64,000 nucleotides of DNA, taken from assembly GCA_013399875.1 (NCBI GenBank), contig VXAZ01009377.1, forward strand, positions 81,859 to 145,858, read 5' to 3'. Of this stretch, positions 1 to 10,982 are shown piece by piece; position 1 is the stretch's first letter; every line of letters starts with the position of its first letter. A model generated the notes under the pieces. That model had not been told where the DNA came from, did no database searches, and saw nothing but the letters and a program-made list of their open reading frames with translations. The DNA comes from Gymnorhina tibicen (Eukaryota; Chordata; Aves; Passeriformes; Artamidae). Position numbers and translations under genes: made by a program.

Positions 1-317
1 CTCCATCTCTCCCCACAGCCCCATTCCCATGGGGATTTAGGGGAGAAGAGGCACAGACAAGTTCAGAGGGGTATTTCCATGGATCTCTCACTGCCAGACG
101 CCTGCAGCTCAGGAGTTCCAGAGGTAAAAAAATCCTTATCTGCATTTTTAAACTTCAATTTTCCTGGATTGACCTTTTTGGATAAACTCCTGCGTTCCAG
201 GGGAGGGCGAGGGCACCGCAGTGCTCCCGGTGGGGTTTGGAATTCTGTATTTAGGGACAGAAAAAGAGGAGCCTGCTCCTCTTCTGTGGAGACAGGGAGA
301 GCTGGGGTGGGACAAGG
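1..317. other. Unique sequence, no gene recognised
   Basis: Moderately GC-rich single-copy-looking DNA. Short overlapping open frames on both strands show no protein-like motif. Confidence 0.5.
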
Positions 318-380
318 GATGGAGGGCCAGGACACAGGGAATGGCTTCCCGCTGCCCGGGGCAGGGGTGGATGGGATGTG
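318..380 (+). repeat. CR1 LINE fragment (internal 3'-UTR piece)
   Basis: The string GGACACAGGGAATGGCTTCC and the following GATGGGATG match the interior of the longer CR1 copies in this window, such as the one near 8.2 kb. Both ends of the element are missing, so this is an old remnant. Confidence 0.45.
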
Positions 381-930
381 AGGGTGCAGTCCCTGGCTCG
401 GCGTGGAGCCAATCCGAAGATGTCACACTGGACAAATCCCCCTTTTTCCCCCTTTTTGGGCGATGGAGAAGCTCCCTGTGCTTGTCCAAGGACAATCAGT
501 TTCCTGTAGAAGCCGAGACAGCCTGGCAGTGGCCAAACGCAGGATCCCGCTGCAGATCCAGCCCCGTGATGGCTCTGTTTAACCGTTAAAACCAAGTCTC
601 TCGTCTGAGAATTCCCGAGAAACCCAGGGACCACATTTGGATACACGGAGCCGATTTAACAAAGGGAACCGAGGGAAGTTGTGAGGGACAGCAACAAAGC
701 CTTTCCAGGAAAGGAACCAGTTTGGGAATGAATCAATGCCACGTGCTGCTCTGGGCCAGTTCCAGCCACAGGAGAGGGGATGGAGAGGAAAATGGGATGA
801 AAAACAAATAATGCATCATTTGGAGCTGTGCTGAAGCCTGGTCTCCAAGCGGCCCCTTTGACTCTGCTCCGACACCCCGGGATTGGAAAGGGCATCACCA
901 ATTCTCCACAGAGACTTCCTTTATTTCGTT
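381..930. other. Unique sequence, no gene recognised
   Basis: I see no repeat family, splice-site pair or RNA gene here. Confidence 0.45.
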
Positions 931-1004
931 GTCCTGTTATTCTGTTATAACAGAATATTTCGTATTCTGTTATTCTGTTATTATAACTCTGTTATTCGAG
1001 TTAT
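931..1004. repeat. AT-rich octamer repeat with a perfect palindrome
   Basis: Degenerate repeats of TTATTCTG lie in an otherwise GC-rich neighbourhood. Positions 938-957 form a perfect 20-bp palindrome centred on TTATAA (arm TATTCTGTTA). It could extrude as a small cruciform; any function is unknown. Confidence 0.65.
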
Positions 1005-1446
1005 ATGGCTCGAGGTTCCCAGCCAGGCTTTGAGGTGGTTTGGTTTGAAATGGAAAATATCCCTGACAGCCTCGATAAACTGCAGGGAATTCCTGGTGGG
1101 GAGCACGGGGCGGGACAGGAGCTTTCATCTCTCCTCCCTCTCCAGCTCCGGTTCTTTGCAGCTGGAGTTTCCCTTGGGAATCCGGCTCCCTCCCAGCCAC
1201 TTGGAGCCTTTTTGGCTCTGAGTCTGGCTGAAGTTCCAGGGTTCAGTCGCTAAATCTGGTGACCTGTGGGACAGCCAGGACTGCGGGGGGGTGTAGGAAA
1301 AATGCTCAAAAATTCCCTGAATCCCATCCTCTGGCACACTTTAGTTCCTTTGGTCTGTGGTAGGAGAGCAGAACGAGCTGGGGACTAAAACTGACGTTCA
1401 GACTTCGGGTTAGATCTCACTGCTGATTCCTTGATTTCATAGGAAA
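1005..1446. other. Unique sequence, no gene recognised
   Basis: Ordinary mixed-composition DNA; no coding or repeat signal recognised. Confidence 0.4.
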
Positions 1447-1648
1447 ATGGAATCACGGAATGGTTTGGGTGAGGAGGGACCTTAAATCCATCCAATCCCA
1501 TCCCTGCCGTGGCAGGGACACCTCCCACTGTCCCAGGCTGCTCCCAGCCCCAGTGTCCAGCCTGGCCTTGGGCACTGCCAGGGATCCAGGGGCAGCCCCA
1601 GCTGCTCTGGGAATTCCAGCCCAGCCCCTCCCCTCCCTCCCAGGGAAG
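1447..1648 (-). repeat. CR1 LINE, 5'-truncated
   Basis: The left end carries the reversed CR1 3' tail (AATCACGGAATGGTTTGGGT), followed by GGGACCTTAAATCC and the long block containing CTGGCCTTGGGCACTGCCAG. The element ends about 200 bp in, the usual 5' truncation of target-primed insertion. Confidence 0.85.
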
Positions 1649-2330
1649 GTAAAGTGATCTCCCACGGTCACTGTGCCCCTGCTCTCATCCATCCCTGCGG
1701 CCCATCCCGCTGGATCCCCCGGATCCCTGGCTCTCTGCTCCTCTCTGACTTTATTTTCCTTCTCTTTGAAAAGTCTCTCCCCTCTGCCCTCTTTTCTCGC
1801 CCGGGCTGGATGAGCAATGCTCTGTTTGCTGCTCAGGGAAAGCGGCCTCGCAGACACCGCAAACTTCAAATATTTTCAGCTTTTGCCTAAAATATCTCTG
1901 CCTGCGCTTAACGGGCTGTGCCGGCCGCGTTCCAGACCGGTCAGCGACGGGATGTGGACAAGGAGCTCTGGCTGTGTGCTGCTGAAACGATCCAAGGACT
2001 CCTTGCCCGGGCGGCGAATGCCAGCCCCGGCCGCCCGCTGGGCAGCAGCCGCCGGGTGCCACGGAGGGCTCGGCCTGCGTGTGACCGGGCTGCGGCACGG
2101 CTGGCACATCCGGAGCCTGGCAGTTTAGGGAATGAGTGCCTTTCCCTTTCTCTGACACCAGTGCTGGTGTTGCTGTCCCCTGCAGGACGTGGCCGTGGAA
2201 GGCTCCCCCGAGGGATGAAGGAGGAGGGCGGAATCGGCAGCCGGCCCTTCAGCTGGGACAGGATCCGTGAGGGAGGTGGGACACGGACCTGGGAATTCCT
2301 GCGGCTCCACAGGGATCTGGGGCGTGGAGA
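1649..2330. other. GC-rich unique sequence, no gene recognised
   Basis: A CpG-rich patch at about 1910-2115 contains CCGGCCGC and several CGGC/GCGG runs. It could be a small CpG island, but I can identify no first exon, initiator or conserved frame. Confidence 0.35.
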
Positions 2331-2550
2331 CCTTGGGGAATGGGGCAGAGACTCATCAGGTTGGGACAGGGAAGCTGAGGAAACCTTTTCCAGAGGAGAC
2401 CCAGCTTTGGAGTGCCCGTCCCTGGAGGCGTCCAGGGACGGCCCGGACGTGGCACTCAGAGCTCTGGGGTGGGCACATGGGGCACAGCTTGGATTTGGTG
2501 GCCTGGGAAGGCTTTTCCAGCCTAAACGACTCTGGAATTCTGTGCTGTGC
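2331..2550 (+). repeat. CR1 LINE, 5'-truncated, older subfamily
   Basis: Landmarks in order are GGAGTGCCCGTCCCTGGAGG, ACGTGGCACTCAGAGCTCTG and CTTTTCCAGCCTAAACGACT. This is the 'cast/summary' 3' end of an older CR1 type that differs from the 'CTGGCCTTGGGCACTGCC' type common elsewhere in the window. Confidence 0.8.
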
Positions 2551-3230
2551 CGGTGGTGAGCCCAGAGCAGTCCCCGCTTTGAGCTGAAGTCCCGGGAAGA
2601 GGGTGATGGTCCCCGTGGGAAGCGGAGGGTGCCCGGTCAGCCCAGCTCCCTCAGCCCCCGCACAAACAGGGCCGCGTTAAAATGCAGCTGTCCTTCGGTA
2701 AGGAACAAACCCCAGCGACGGCCCTAAACCAGGGGGAGCAATCAGGATTTGCTCGGAAGCGTGGACTGCAGCCCTCCCTGCCCTGCCAGCCCACGGCTCA
2801 CTAAAGCGTGCCGCCTCTGGAATCGGCCGCGGCACATCTCGGAATCGCGCGCCGTCCCGGGAGCAGCTCCGATGGCATCTTCCCGAGGGATGACAGGCAG
2901 GAGGAAACGTCCTTCAGCGTGATTTATACCCCAGATTAGGCCCGGCTTGTAAAAATACACCGAGTTTAAATCACTGTCAACCTTGGAACAAGAGCAGAGG
3001 AGGTGGCGACCCTGGAACGAGGAAAACAAACAGCGGCGCTGCTCACAGCGGGCTGGCTGCCCAAACAAAACCTGGGATTCGACGCTGGCTGCTTGGGAAC
3101 TCAGTGGGAAAAGGGGCTGGAAATTGGGCATTTCCCAGTTCCAACCCAAGCCAGCTCGAGGGGAACCCAAAAGCTGGGCAAAGACTCGCAGGACACCAGG
3201 GACTGCTGGGACTGGGAGATGCCAGAGGCT
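2551..3230. other. Unique sequence with a low-repeat island near 2850-3000
   Basis: Positions 2880-2985 are repeat-free and AT-richer (GTGATTTATACCCCAGATTA). They look like the conserved-noncoding islands seen elsewhere in the window, but conservation cannot be tested here. Confidence 0.3.
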
Positions 3231-3315
3231 GAAACAGCGCTGGGCTTGGCTTAGCTGGGAGCTGGCCTCGATGATCTCAGGGGTCTTTTCCAGCCTGAAC
3301 GATCCTGGGATGCTG
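3231..3315 (+). repeat. CR1 LINE 3' tail fragment
   Basis: GGCCTCGATGATCTCAGGGG followed by TCTTTTCCAGCCTGAACGAT is the last segment of a CR1 copy, sense strand. Only about 80 bp remain. Confidence 0.75.
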
Positions 3316-4363
3316 GTCCAGGTGGAGCCTGGAGTGCAGTTGCCCCAGCAACACCTCCATGCTCTCCATCATCAGGGCAGTGCTTAATTAGACGTTCCCT
3401 CGTTAGGTGCTGCGTCATTGCTGCCCTCCCTGCAGCTGGTTATTGTCATTATTAGTTAGCAAATGTCGTTAATTTGGGATCAGCTGCAGGAGGCTGCTCG
3501 GGATGGACGGGCAGCCCTCGGCTTTCCCTGCTGTTTCATCTCCTTTGGGGAAAATGAATCGAAACCCCAAATCTCAAAATTCCTGCGCTAATTCCCGAGC
3601 ACGGCGGTGCTGGTGGACCTTGGCAGCCTGCCGGGAACTGGGAGGGCGCTTGGGAAGGAGTTCCAGGCCGGGCTGGATGGGGCTCGGAGCAGTGGAAATG
3701 GCTCTTTTCTCCCCAGAATTCACTGTTTTCACAGTCCCTGCGGACAGAGCATTTCAGGATGGAACAGAAATCCTTGGAAGCAGCAGGAGGAGCATCCCAG
3801 GGCCCTGAGCGCTCAAAGCTCTTCCCAGCTCCCCATCCCTGCTCCAGGACAAGAACTCCAAGCTCTTACCACAACTTTTTGATCACTTTTCCATGCGGGA
3901 ATGCAGCCAGTGTAAATGAGTCGGTACTGGAGTCACACACGCAGTTACCAGAGTGGGTAATTAGCTAATAGCAGTTAATTACTCTGACAACAAAGCGCCT
4001 GGGCCCAGCAGAGCCTCGGAAAGAAATGATTTTGTCATTTCGTGTCTAACAGGGCAGTGAGGGCCCGGCGATTCCCTCCAACCAGTTCTTTGTTTGCTTT
4101 ACAGGCTGATACCTGCTGATAAGATGCTTTCCTTTCAAGAGATAAATTATCTTAATTAACTTTAATTGTTTGCCGACAAATTTATGCAAATGGAGCCATT
4201 CCGGGAGCTGCGGCAGGAATTTGGCTGTGGTTTGGGAGGTGGTGGAGGAACGCCTGAGCTTCAAAACAGGAATGTGCACCTGGAGTGAGGGGGGACAGCA
4301 GCGGATCCCCGTCCCGGAGCGGGATGGGGAATGAAATCACGGAGTGTTCTCCCAGCCTTTCCC
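3316..4363. other. Unique sequence with two AT-rich islands
   Basis: At 3383-3480 there are ATTA-rich motifs (TTATTGTCATTATTAGTTAG). At 4095-4200 there is a clean AT-rich block with TTAATTAACTTTAATTG and an octamer-like ATGCAAAT. Clustered homeodomain- and POU-type core sites are typical of developmental enhancers; this is inference from base content only. Confidence 0.35.
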
Positions 4364-4764
4364 AAAGAATCATGGAATGGTTTGGGTTGGAAGGGATTTT
4401 AAGGATGGTCCATTCCCACCCCTGCCATGGCAGGGACACCTCCCACTGTCCCAGGCTGCTCCCAGCCCCAGTGTCCAGCCTGGCCTTGGGCACTGCCAGG
4501 GATCCAGGGGCAGCCACAGCTGCTCTGGGAATTCCAGCCCAGCCCCTCCCCACCCTCCCAGACACGAATTCCCAATTCCCAAGATCCCACCCATCCCTGC
4601 CCTCTGGCAGTGGGAAGCCATTCCCTGTGTCCTGTCCCTCCAGGCCTTGTCCCCAGTCCCTCTCCAGCTCTCCTGGAGCCCCTTTAGGCCCTGCAAGGGG
4701 CTCTGAGCTCTCCCTGGAGCCTTCCCCTCTCCAGGGGAACATTCCCAGCTCTCCCATCCTTTCC
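4364..4764 (-). repeat. CR1 LINE, long copy
   Basis: The reversed 3' tail is at 4366-4390, and the body continues through CTGCCCTCTGGCAGTGGGAA and TTTAGGCCCTGCAAGGGGCT to GGGGAACATTCCCAGCTCTC. At about 400 bp it is one of the longer copies. It runs straight into a non-CR1 block that is duplicated 1.6 kb downstream. Confidence 0.9.
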
Positions 4765-4979
4765 TCACGGATCAGTGCCTTCCCAGCTCCAAGCAGGACA
4801 CTCCGGAGTCCTGTTCCAGCCCCTCCTGAGAGTGTGCAATACCTTCCCTGTACCTGTGTTTCCCCACCTGCTAAATCTGTTTTTCTGGGTGGTTTTCCCT
4901 TTGTTTTTCTCTTCCATCAGGCCCTGCCTCGTGCTGGGAATTCTGGGAACTGTCCAGGATTTTCCCCCTAAAAGGGAAG
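4765..4979. repeat. Local duplication, copy 1 (partner at 6364-6577)
   Basis: The stretch from CACGGATCAGTGCC to GGATTTTCCCCCTAAAAGGG is repeated with only a few mismatches at 6364-6577, same orientation. It is not CR1. In both places the block abuts the 5' end of a minus-strand CR1, so CR1 plus block appear to have been copied together. Confidence 0.85.
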
Positions 4980-6185
4980 CCTGTCCCAAGAGCCCCCGTG
5001 GCACAAACCCCTCCTCTCCTGTGTTTGTTCAAGACCAAGAGAAGCCTTGGAACTCCTTCTCCTCCCACGGGATGTGCTGAGCGCCCCGGGTGAGATCCCG
5101 GATTCCCGGAGGGCGCTGAGCACCCGGAGATGTCCAGCAGGACCCCGCAGGGGCTGCTCCCGGGGCTGCCCAGCTGGGGCAGGGACCCCTGATTGCAGCA
5201 CAGCTCCGCTGGGTGATTAAACCCAGGTGTTCCCAGGGTTAATTAAGGAAACCATATAATGGGGGGTGGGGGAGGAGGTGTGGGATGGAAGGTTTGGAAT
5301 GAGGAGTTTTCCTGGTCTGTGGCTCCTGCTGGAAGTGGTGAGTGCTGTGTTCTGCTTTGTCCGTCCGTTATTTGAATTAATTGTTTGAATTAATTGTTTG
5401 AAATAATTTATTTGAGGTTTTTGGCTGAATTTTCTGCTGCGTTTCCTCTGGCATTTCCGCTTTCCCAGGTCTGTGCCTGGCGCGAGTGAAGGGTTGGGTT
5501 GAGCGAGGGGGAGGCTGGGCTCCCCCAGAAATGTTCCTTGCGCTTGTTGGGATCGCGCCGCTCTTCCCAGGGGCGGATTGAACGGCTTTAGGGAATTCCA
5601 GCCCTTTTCCCCTGGAATTCAAGGCAGGAACCTCATCCCGGGCGCTTTCCTCCTTTCCTGCGGGATGTCCGGCTGCGGCACAGCCAGCCCTGGGGCTGCC
5701 CTCCCGGGCTGGATTTCCTTTAACCATCGCTGGAAATGGGGTTTATTCCCGTAAATCAGGCGGAAATCCCAGCGCTGAGGGGCTGGAGGGGACGTGTCCC
5801 TTCCCAAGGCGCGAGGGGCAGCGGCACCGAGCGTGTCCCGGGAATTCCCGGGTATCCCGGTGCGGGGAGCCGCCCGGAGCTGGAGATGATTTCTGACCGT
5901 GTGGGCACTCGGGCTCGGGATAAAGGGGAATTCTGGTGGCGGAATGGGAGCCCTGGGGAGGCCGGGGTTGTTCTGTTCCCCTGCAGCAGCTCCCAAACCC
6001 TCCCGGGGCGCTGGAGCAGTTCCCTCGCTCCGGGGTGAAACCCGGGATGGGAAACCCCGCTCTGGCAGGGAGGAGTCGGATCTGGGGATCCTGGGGGTCC
6101 TGGGGGTGGTGTGGGGAGGGCTGGGAGCGGCAGAGCCCAGGTTGTGCCTCGGCGGGGTTCCCGCTGCTACCCAGAGCAGTGCTGG
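4980..6185. other. Unique sequence, no gene recognised
   Basis: A short AT-rich direct repeat of TTGAATTAATTG occurs at 5372-5405. The part at 5440-6180 is GC-rich with many GAATTCC and CCCGG words. Open frames here lack conserved features. Confidence 0.4.
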
Positions 6186-6363
6186 GAGTGTCCCGGAATC
6201 CTGGGATGCTTTGGGTGGGAAGGGACCTTAAATCCCACCCATTCCCACCCCTGCCATGGCAGGGACACCTCCCACTGTCCCAGGCTGCTCCCAGCCCCAG
6301 TGTCCAGCCTGGCCTTGGGCACTTCCNTTCTCCAGGGGAACATTCCCAGCTCTCCCAGCCTTT
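6186..6363 (-). repeat. CR1 LINE interrupted by a one-base gap mark
   Basis: CR1 runs normally from the reversed tail to GGCCTTGGGCACTTCC. A single N at 6327 follows, then TTCTCCAGGGGAACATTCCC, which in an intact copy lies a few hundred bases further on. The missing CR1 interior at the N suggests a false join. Confidence 0.8.
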
Positions 6364-6577
6364 CCTCACGGATCAGTGCTTCCCAGCTCCAAGCAGGACA
6401 CTCTGGAGTCCTGTTCCAGCCCCTCCTGAGAGTGTGCAATACCTTCCCTGTACCTTTGTTTCCCCACCTGCTAAGTCTGTTTTTCTGGGTGGTTTTCCCT
6501 TTGTTTTTCTCTTCCATCAGGCCCTGCCTCGTGCTGGGAATTCTGGGAACTGTCCAGGATTTTCTCCCTAAAAGGGT
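6364..6577. repeat. Local duplication, copy 2 (partner at 4765-4979)
   Basis: Nearly identical to the block 1.6 kb upstream, ending at the shared CCCTAAAAGGG. The two copies diverge abruptly afterwards. Its nearness to the single-N junction at 6327 makes an assembly duplicate a real possibility. Confidence 0.85.
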
Positions 6578-6851
6578 GCTGTTAATTCTTGCTGGAGTTG
6601 CACTCACCCGATTTTGTTTAATATCAGCCCCTCTTAATTTCTTTGGTTCCCCACCTTTTTGGGGACAAAATGAGATTTCCTTGGAACAAAATTGAAGCCC
6701 ATGGAAAGTAAAAATGGGAGGGATCCATTGAAGCCAAGGTCCTGTTTTAGGCAGCCCCTGGAACCCGGGCAGTTGCTTTTTTTCTCAGCGGTTTTCCATT
6801 CATTGCGAGCTCTGTTGGTGCTTCCAGGGGTACCTTAAATATATTTACGGG
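6578..6851. other. Unique sequence, no gene recognised
   Basis: No recognisable feature. Confidence 0.4.
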
Positions 6852-6900
6852 GAATCACAGAACCAGGTGGGTTTGGGTTGGAAGGGACCCAATTTAGCCA
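6852..6900 (-). repeat. CR1 LINE 3' tail remnant
   Basis: GGAATCACAGAACC followed by GGGTTTGGGTTGGAAGGGAC is the reversed CR1 terminus. Only about 50 bp are retained. Confidence 0.7.
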
Positions 6901-8035
6901 AAAGCTGCTCAGCAGCTGAGCTTCCCTGAGCCATCAGGGGTTCCCCAGTTTGAGCCCCTCCTGCTGCGCTCGGGGTTTGGCTCCAGGCGTGCGCCAGAGC
7001 CCCCCAAAACCCCGCAGGAAATGGGGATGAGCTGTGCCTGGCATCTGCCCCGACACCGATTTCCCCACCACGGGATGCTCCCTGCTCCCCCCCGAGCGAG
7101 GGAGACCCAGAAGGGTTGGCAGGTGCTTCTCACGACCAGGATTTTCACCTCTCTCGTGGTTTGTGTGAATTAGAGATGGAATTAAACGCCCTCTTTAATT
7201 CCTCCCGTTGCAAACTCTCTTTCTGCCGCTTTTTCTGATCATTTCAAGCAAAAAAAAAAAAAAAAAACAAATATTTCTCCTGACCCGTGATCTTTTCTTG
7301 CAGCAATTACCTCGCTGACCTTTTCCCGGGGTTTAAAGATTGAAAACAATCACAGCTTCTCAGCCTTTGCAGTTTGTAATCTCTGCTTAGGATTCAGGAG
7401 GCAGAGCTGTGATTTATTCACGGAGCCCGTGACGGCTGAGACTCTCCTCTCCCCTTTCCCTGACCCGGAGCCCATCGGCGCCCGCCCGGCCTCGGCTCTG
7501 CCGCTCCAAATGAGCTCATTGGGATGTTGAGCAGCTCCCCGGGCTGGGAGGAGGCATCGGCAGCCCCAATTTCAGGCAAATGGGGATGTGGTTCTTAAAA
7601 AGGACCGAAATATTCGTGAGGGCCGAGATGGGCAGAAGTGGATTCTCGCCCGGCTCTGCTGGGGCGGAATGCGGAGCTGTAACTGCGGAGGGAGATGGGC
7701 GGCGGGACCCGGGCGTGCTCCAGCGTTTGTTCAGCGCCGCGGCTTTGCAGGGCCGGGAAATGATTTGCATCAGGTCAAGAAGCAGCTTCTGATTGCTGGA
7801 GGAAGCTGTAGAAATTATTTTCTCTTCTTCTCCTCAATCAGAGTTGTTGTGAAGGGCCCAGCTGGAAACGAGTCATTGTGTTCCTGCTCCTCGCTCGCAG
7901 CCTCAGGTTTTACCTGGGGTCCTTGGCCGTGATTAAAAATCATTTCAGTGTTGATTGGGATCGGTGGAAAAAAAGGGATGGAAAAGCAGAGGGGTGCTGT
8001 GTGTGGTCGGGGGAAGTTGGTGCTACAGAGCAGGA
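6901..8035. other. Unique sequence with poly(A) run, no gene recognised
   Basis: A 17-18 base A run lies at about 7250-7267. The part at 7180-7560 is repeat-free, AT-richer and ends with GCTCCAAATGAGCTCATTGG; it is a candidate conserved noncoding segment. No coding signal is recognised. Confidence 0.35.
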
Positions 8036-8445
8036 AGGTGATCCAAGGGATGGAGGTGATCCAAGGGATGGAGCAGCTCTGCTGGGAGGAAAGGCTGGGA
8101 GAGCTGGGAATGTTCCCCTGGAGAAGGGAAGGCTCCAGGGAGAGCTCAGAGCCCCTTGCAGGGCCTAAAGGGGCTCCAGGAGAGCTGGAGAGGGACTGGG
8201 GACAAGGCCTGGAGGGACAGGACACAGGGAATGGCTTTAAGCTGGAAAAGGGGAGATTTGGGTGGGATATTGGGAAGGAATTCCTGGCTGGGCTGGAATT
8301 CCCAGAGCAGCTGTGGCTGCCCCTGGATCCCTGGCAGTGCCCAAGGCCAGGCTGGACCCTGGGGCTGGGAGCAGCCTGGGACAGTGAGAGGGGTGGAATG
8401 GGATGGGATTGAAGGTTCCTTCCCCCCCATTCCATGATTCCGTGG
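8036..8445 (+). repeat. CR1 LINE, long copy
   Basis: In sense order it shows GGAGCAGCTCTGCTGGGAGG, GGGAATGTTCCCCTGGAGAA, GGGGACAAGGCCTGGAGGGA, CTGGCAGTGCCCAAGGCCAG and a tail CCATTCCATGATTCCGTGG. At about 410 bp it reads as an inverted counterpart of the copy at 4364-4764. An 18-bp direct repeat (GGTGATCCAAGGGATGGA) sits at its 5' edge. Confidence 0.9.
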
Positions 8446-10063
8446 TACCCAACCATCCCTTGCTGCTGTCTCGGTGTCTCCATCACCTGGATGGGGCTGG
8501 GGAGCCTGGAATTTGTTGGGAATCCCTGAGGTGCTGCCTGGGCTGTCCCAGCACCTCCCAGGAGTGAGGAACAAACCCAGAGGAGCCAATAAAATTGAGA
8601 CTTCGCTGCTCTGCTCTTTAGAGAGGGCTCACTTCCATCCGGGAGGGCTGAGGAAATTCCCTGGAGCTGGGGTGGGTTTGTTGGGGCTGCTGGAACAGAG
8701 CCCTGGGAACAGCAGCGGCAGCTCCACGGTGCCTGGAGGGGTCTCATCCACTCCCACCTTCCCCTTTTATTCCCTAGGAACGTCCCAAACCAGCCTGGGA
8801 TCCCCTTTTCCCGTCTCCCACCATGTCCCTGTTCGCCTGGGGGGTCTCTTACCCGAATTCTCTCCCGGGTGGATTTGTTTTGTTGTGGCTCCTATTTAAA
8901 AGCAGCATCCAATGGGAATTTCTTCCCGGGGTGCTGGAGTCCTGCTCCAGCAGGTGATGTCACCCAGGTGGATGTTTTCCCGGAGCCTTTGAGGGAAGGG
9001 ATGGAATATTTCCATTGGGAACTTGCACGGGGAATGTTTAAAGGGCTCTGCTTGCCCTGGTGAATTCACACTCTGCACATCCGGAGTTTGTATCCAAACA
9101 AACACTTCGGGAACGATTTCCCCACGCCAGGATGGGTTTTTTTGTGCTAATTTGGAATCAAAGAACTTTCAGATGATTGCTTATTCAAATAAGAGCCCCG
9201 TTGCATACCAAATATTTTGATTAATTGGGGAATTAATTGCTTATCTCACAATGCTGAAATTACCATTTCCCGACGCTCCGAGATGAGAGCGAGCTCTCTG
9301 AGGACTCCTGAAATGGAGAGACTCTGTGGCCTTGAAGGTTTTGCTTCAGTTTAAAGGCTCTATTTGAGAGTTATTGAAGGAAAACCCAGCTACTGCAGCA
9401 CAAAAAGCCTTTGATGCAGGGAACGGGAGTGTTTGGAGAGAAGTTCTGCTGCCCAAACCTCCTGGAACTCAGGGGAAACTTGAGGGGGATGGATGTGCTG
9501 GGGCTGAATGTGGATAAACGGAGGGAGCTGCTGTGAATTCCAGAGTTTATTTACTCATCCTCCCCCTTCCAGCCCGTTCCTGCAATGAGGTGCTTTGTTT
9601 TATTTAAGGTTTTGCCGGGTTTTGTCTCCCTTGTAAATGACTTTTTAAAAGCCATATTCACCCGAGGTGCTCGGGTTTTAGTGCTGGAGGTGGCTCCAAG
9701 CCCCCCCATCTCCGCAGGACGAGCGCAGCACGGGAGGGGAATCGCTGCTCTGGGGGGATCACGGGGCTGTTAGGGATGGATGACGTGGATTTAAATCCGT
9801 CCCTGCCTTTCGCCCGGGCCCCTGGCAGCAGGCAGTCGCCTTGTGGAGGTGGCCAGCACCCCAAAACCCACGCTCTGGCCGGGGAGTCGCTATAAACGGC
9901 TCAGATCCCGAGCGGAAGCGAGCTGTTACCAATTCTCCTGAGAGCCGTGAAAACCAGCGAGGCCAAGGGCCGGCACTGGGAGCGTGGCCAGGTGCCAGAG
10001 GCTCGCTCACGAATCGGTGACCCTGCCTTTTCCACCCCTGGGGTTCCCTCGGCCTGATGCAGT
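8446..10063. other. Unique sequence, no gene recognised
   Basis: Mostly single-copy-looking DNA. An AT-rich repeat-free patch lies at 9120-9280 (TTGATTAATTGGGGAATTAA). No exon or RNA gene recognised. Confidence 0.4.
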
Positions 10064-10493
10064 TTGTTTGGGGGGTGTTTGTTTGGGGGTGTTTGTTTGT
10101 TTGGGGGTGTTTGTTTGTTTGGGGGTGTTTGTTTGTTTGGGGGTGTTTGTTTGTTTGGGGGTGTTTGTTTGTTTGGGGGTGTTTGTTTGTTTGGGGGTGT
10201 TTGTTTGTTTGGGGGTGTTTGTTTGTTTGGGGGTGTTTGTTTGTTTGGGGGTGTTTGTTTGTTTGGGGGTGTTTGTTTGTTTGGGGGTGTTTGTTTGTTT
10301 GGGGGTGTTTGTTTGTTTGGGGGTGTTTGTTTGTTTGGGGGTGTTTGTTTGTTTGGGGGTGTTTGTTTGTTTGGGGGTGTTTGTTTGTTTGGGGGTGTTT
10401 GTTTGTTTGGGGGTGTTTGTTTGTTTGGGGGTGTTTGTTTGTTTGGGGGTGTTTGTTTGTTTGGGGGTGTTTGTTTGTTTGGGGGTGTTTGTT
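10064..10493 (+). repeat. 18-bp G-rich minisatellite, 23 near-identical copies
   Basis: The unit is TTTGTTTGTTTGGGGGTG. The GGGGG run recurs at exactly 18-bp steps from 10085 to 10481 with no visible variants. Because 18 is a multiple of 3, the array is open in most frames, which produces spurious repeat proteins of six-residue period. Each unit brings one G5 run, so G-quadruplex formation is plausible. The array ends at a single N (10494) and may be collapsed or truncated. Confidence 0.97.
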
Positions 10494-10494
10494 N

Positions 10495-10982
10495 GGTTGT
10501 GCGTAGCCTCGCCCCGCGCCGGCGCGGTTCCGTCGCCGTCGGGATCCTCGCTGGGTGGGGTGAGGATGGAATCCCGCTCCTTTTCCGGCTGTGTTTCGGA
10601 AGTCTGGCCAGCGACAGCCGGTCCCCCGCGAGCCCCCAGGACCAACATCGCACGCCCTGGTAAAAGCCACCCTCGCACCGAGGCCGCTGTGAGCATCGTT
10701 AAACGTTTTTAACGTGCGCCGCTTCCTGAGCGCGTTCCAAACCCGGCGTTGGCGCATTTCGTGTCCCTTCGTGTAATTCTCTGCGAGAGCCGCTTTTACC
10801 GACTCCTTCCTCGCGCGGGTTCTTTGATAACGGCCGATTCGGTCTGTTATGAAATGAATTGTTTATTTATAGACGTGAGGCTTAAACCGGGCTGTCACTG
10901 CACGGGGGTGAGACAAAGGGGGTGCTGGTATCACACGCGGGGTTAAAGGTACCGGGACATTTACAGCTCGCTGAGAAACGGC
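10495..10982. other. CpG-rich unique flank, no gene recognised
   Basis: Positions 10503-10760 are rich in CG dinucleotides (CGCCCCGCGCCGGCGCGG). Positions 10760-10900 are AT-richer (GAAATGAATTGTTTATTTAT). It could be a small CpG island, but no transcript start or exon is identifiable. Confidence 0.35.

Noticed and set aside
7815..8747. 310-codon minus-strand frame
   Set aside because: Most of it is the antisense of a CR1 3' region; the same peptide pieces recur at every other CR1 copy in the window.
9759..10757. Long repeat-protein frames on both strands (up to 332 codons, six-residue period)
   Set aside because: They arise from the 18-bp tandem array, which is stop-free in most phases, and cross a gap mark.
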